From Candidatus Binatia bacterium (GTDB taxonomy: Bacteria; Desulfobacterota; Binatia; UBA12015), in NCBI GenBank assembly GCA_019749875.1, contig JAIEPK010000219.1, forward strand, positions 1 through 33,744: a DNA stretch of 33,744 nt, read 5' to 3'. Of the stretch, positions 33,091-33,744 are shown one piece after another. Positions within the stretch are counted from its first letter, which is position 1; each line of letters begins with the position of its first letter. The position numbers and the translations under genes are program-made. Under the pieces are notes generated by a model, which made no database searches, had not been told where the DNA came from, and saw nothing but the letters and a program-made list of their open reading frames with translations.

Positions 33091-33744
33091 GTGTACGACG
33101 AGGGCGCAGTGGTTGTCAACGGAAATCGCGCGCGCAGCGCGGCGGCGCGCGGCGTCGAGCGGGCGCTGGCGACGCGCGCCGTGCGGCTCGAGGAGCTGCG
33201 TGCGCAGCGCACGCAGGAGCACGAGGCGCTGCTGCGCGCGGCACGGCGCGTGTTCGTCCGGCGCGGCTACGCGCAGACGCGCGTCGAGGACGTCCTCGCC
33301 GAGGCGGGCATCTCGACGCGCGCGTTCTACCGCTTCCACACCGGCAAGGGCGAGCTCTTCCTCGAGCTCTTCGACCGCGCGAACCGTGCCGCGATGGACC
33401 GCCTGCGAGCGTACGTCGCGCGGCAGCGCGATCCGGCGGCGCAGCTCGACGCCTACGTCGCGGCGACACTCGACCTCGCCTACGAGCCGCGCCTCAAGCG
33501 CGAGACCAGCCTGTTCGCCGAGGTCCCCGCGGAGCTGACCGCGCAGCACGCGCCCGAGGTCGCGGCGTGCCGCGCGCAGCTGGTGTCGGTGCTGCGCGAC
33601 ATCGTCACCGACGGCGTCGCGAGCGGTGCGTTTCCCGACGCCGATCCCGACACCGATGCCTGGGCGCTGCACGGCGCGCTCGGCGCGACGCTCGCACGCG
33701 TGCTGCAGGCGCATCCGCCGCCGCGCCGCGCACCGCTCGAAAGG
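33091..33744 (+). CDS. TetR-family transcriptional regulator, 3' partial
   Basis: Runs off the right edge of the window; at least 200 aa are visible. The N-terminal HTH reads LLRAARRVFVRRGYAQTRVE then DVLAEAGISTRAFYRFHTGK and GELFLELFDR, a clear TetR_N domain. The ligand-binding helices follow (LDAYVAATLDLAYEPRLKRE, LVSVLRDIVTDGVASGAF). The start is a GTG at 33091, 33109 or 33181; the first two would place the operator at or near the transcript start. Divergent from the amidohydrolase-Ltp-DUF35-CaiB operon with the palindrome between them, so it probably represses that operon and itself in response to an acyl-CoA or pathway intermediate. Confidence 0.88.
   Translation, partial: MYDEGAVVVNGNRARSAAARGVERALATRAVRLEELRAQRTQEHEALLRAARRVFVRRGYAQTRVEDVLAEAGISTRAFYRFHTGKGELFLELFDRANRAAMDRLRAYVARQRDPAAQLDAYVAATLDLAYEPRLKRETSLFAEVPAELTAQHAPEVAACRAQLVSVLRDIVTDGVASGAFPDADPDTDAWALHGALGATLARVLQAHPPPRRAPLER

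Overview
The window is a very GC-rich bacterial chromosome segment with dense, short-spaced genes. Lipoprotein signal peptides, Sec signal peptides, a hybrid histidine kinase and many acyl-CoA-metabolism genes suggest a diderm, probably an uncultivated lineage with actinobacteria-like acyl-CoA catabolism (Binatota or deltaproteobacteria-like is my guess). No rRNA, tRNA or marker gene is present, so the taxon cannot be fixed. Strong GC bias leaves many long open frames antisense to real genes; these were ignored.

Left part (1-13.7 kb): the 3' part of an APH-like phosphotransferase, converging on a GST-like protein; two adjacent exported lipoproteins, the second a HEAT-repeat protein; a gene-poor stretch; an exported protein broken by a frameshift at a G6 run and followed by a strong terminator; a second, opposite-strand HEAT-repeat paralogue; an aldehyde dehydrogenase with a terminator-like hairpin; a multi-spanning GT39-like membrane protein; a decayed lipoprotein gene; and a BarA-like hybrid histidine kinase.

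Middle (13.8-25.1 kb): a DapB-like dehydrogenase diverges from an acyl-CoA dehydrogenase (ACAD) operon. Its first two genes overlap (ATGA) and look like a heteromeric ACAD whose second subunit lacks the catalytic Glu. The operon is interrupted by about 6.3 kb holding a TIR-domain gene (+) that converges on a tight three-gene operon (-): DUF2235 lipase-like hydrolase, CHAT caspase-like peptidase and MBL-fold hydrolase. The 3' end of the second ACAD gene is repeated in direct orientation at the far edge of this insert (132 bp with 6 mismatches, homology about 153-160 bp), just before the third ACAD gene. This looks like a conflict/defence island that split a catabolic operon and is the most interesting structure here.

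Right part (25.1-33.7 kb): a secreted seven-repeat PQQ-like propeller with a C-terminal DUF1566-like domain, a cupin, and a small coiled-coil protein whose Shine-Dalgarno sequence lies in a 9-bp inverted repeat. These are followed by a minus-strand operon (amidohydrolase, thiolase-like Ltp, DUF35, fused double CaiB CoA-transferase) that diverges from a TetR regulator across a perfect 9-3-9 AT-rich palindrome. The Ltp-DUF35 pair resembles the retro-aldolase of steroid side-chain degradation; the substrate here is unknown.
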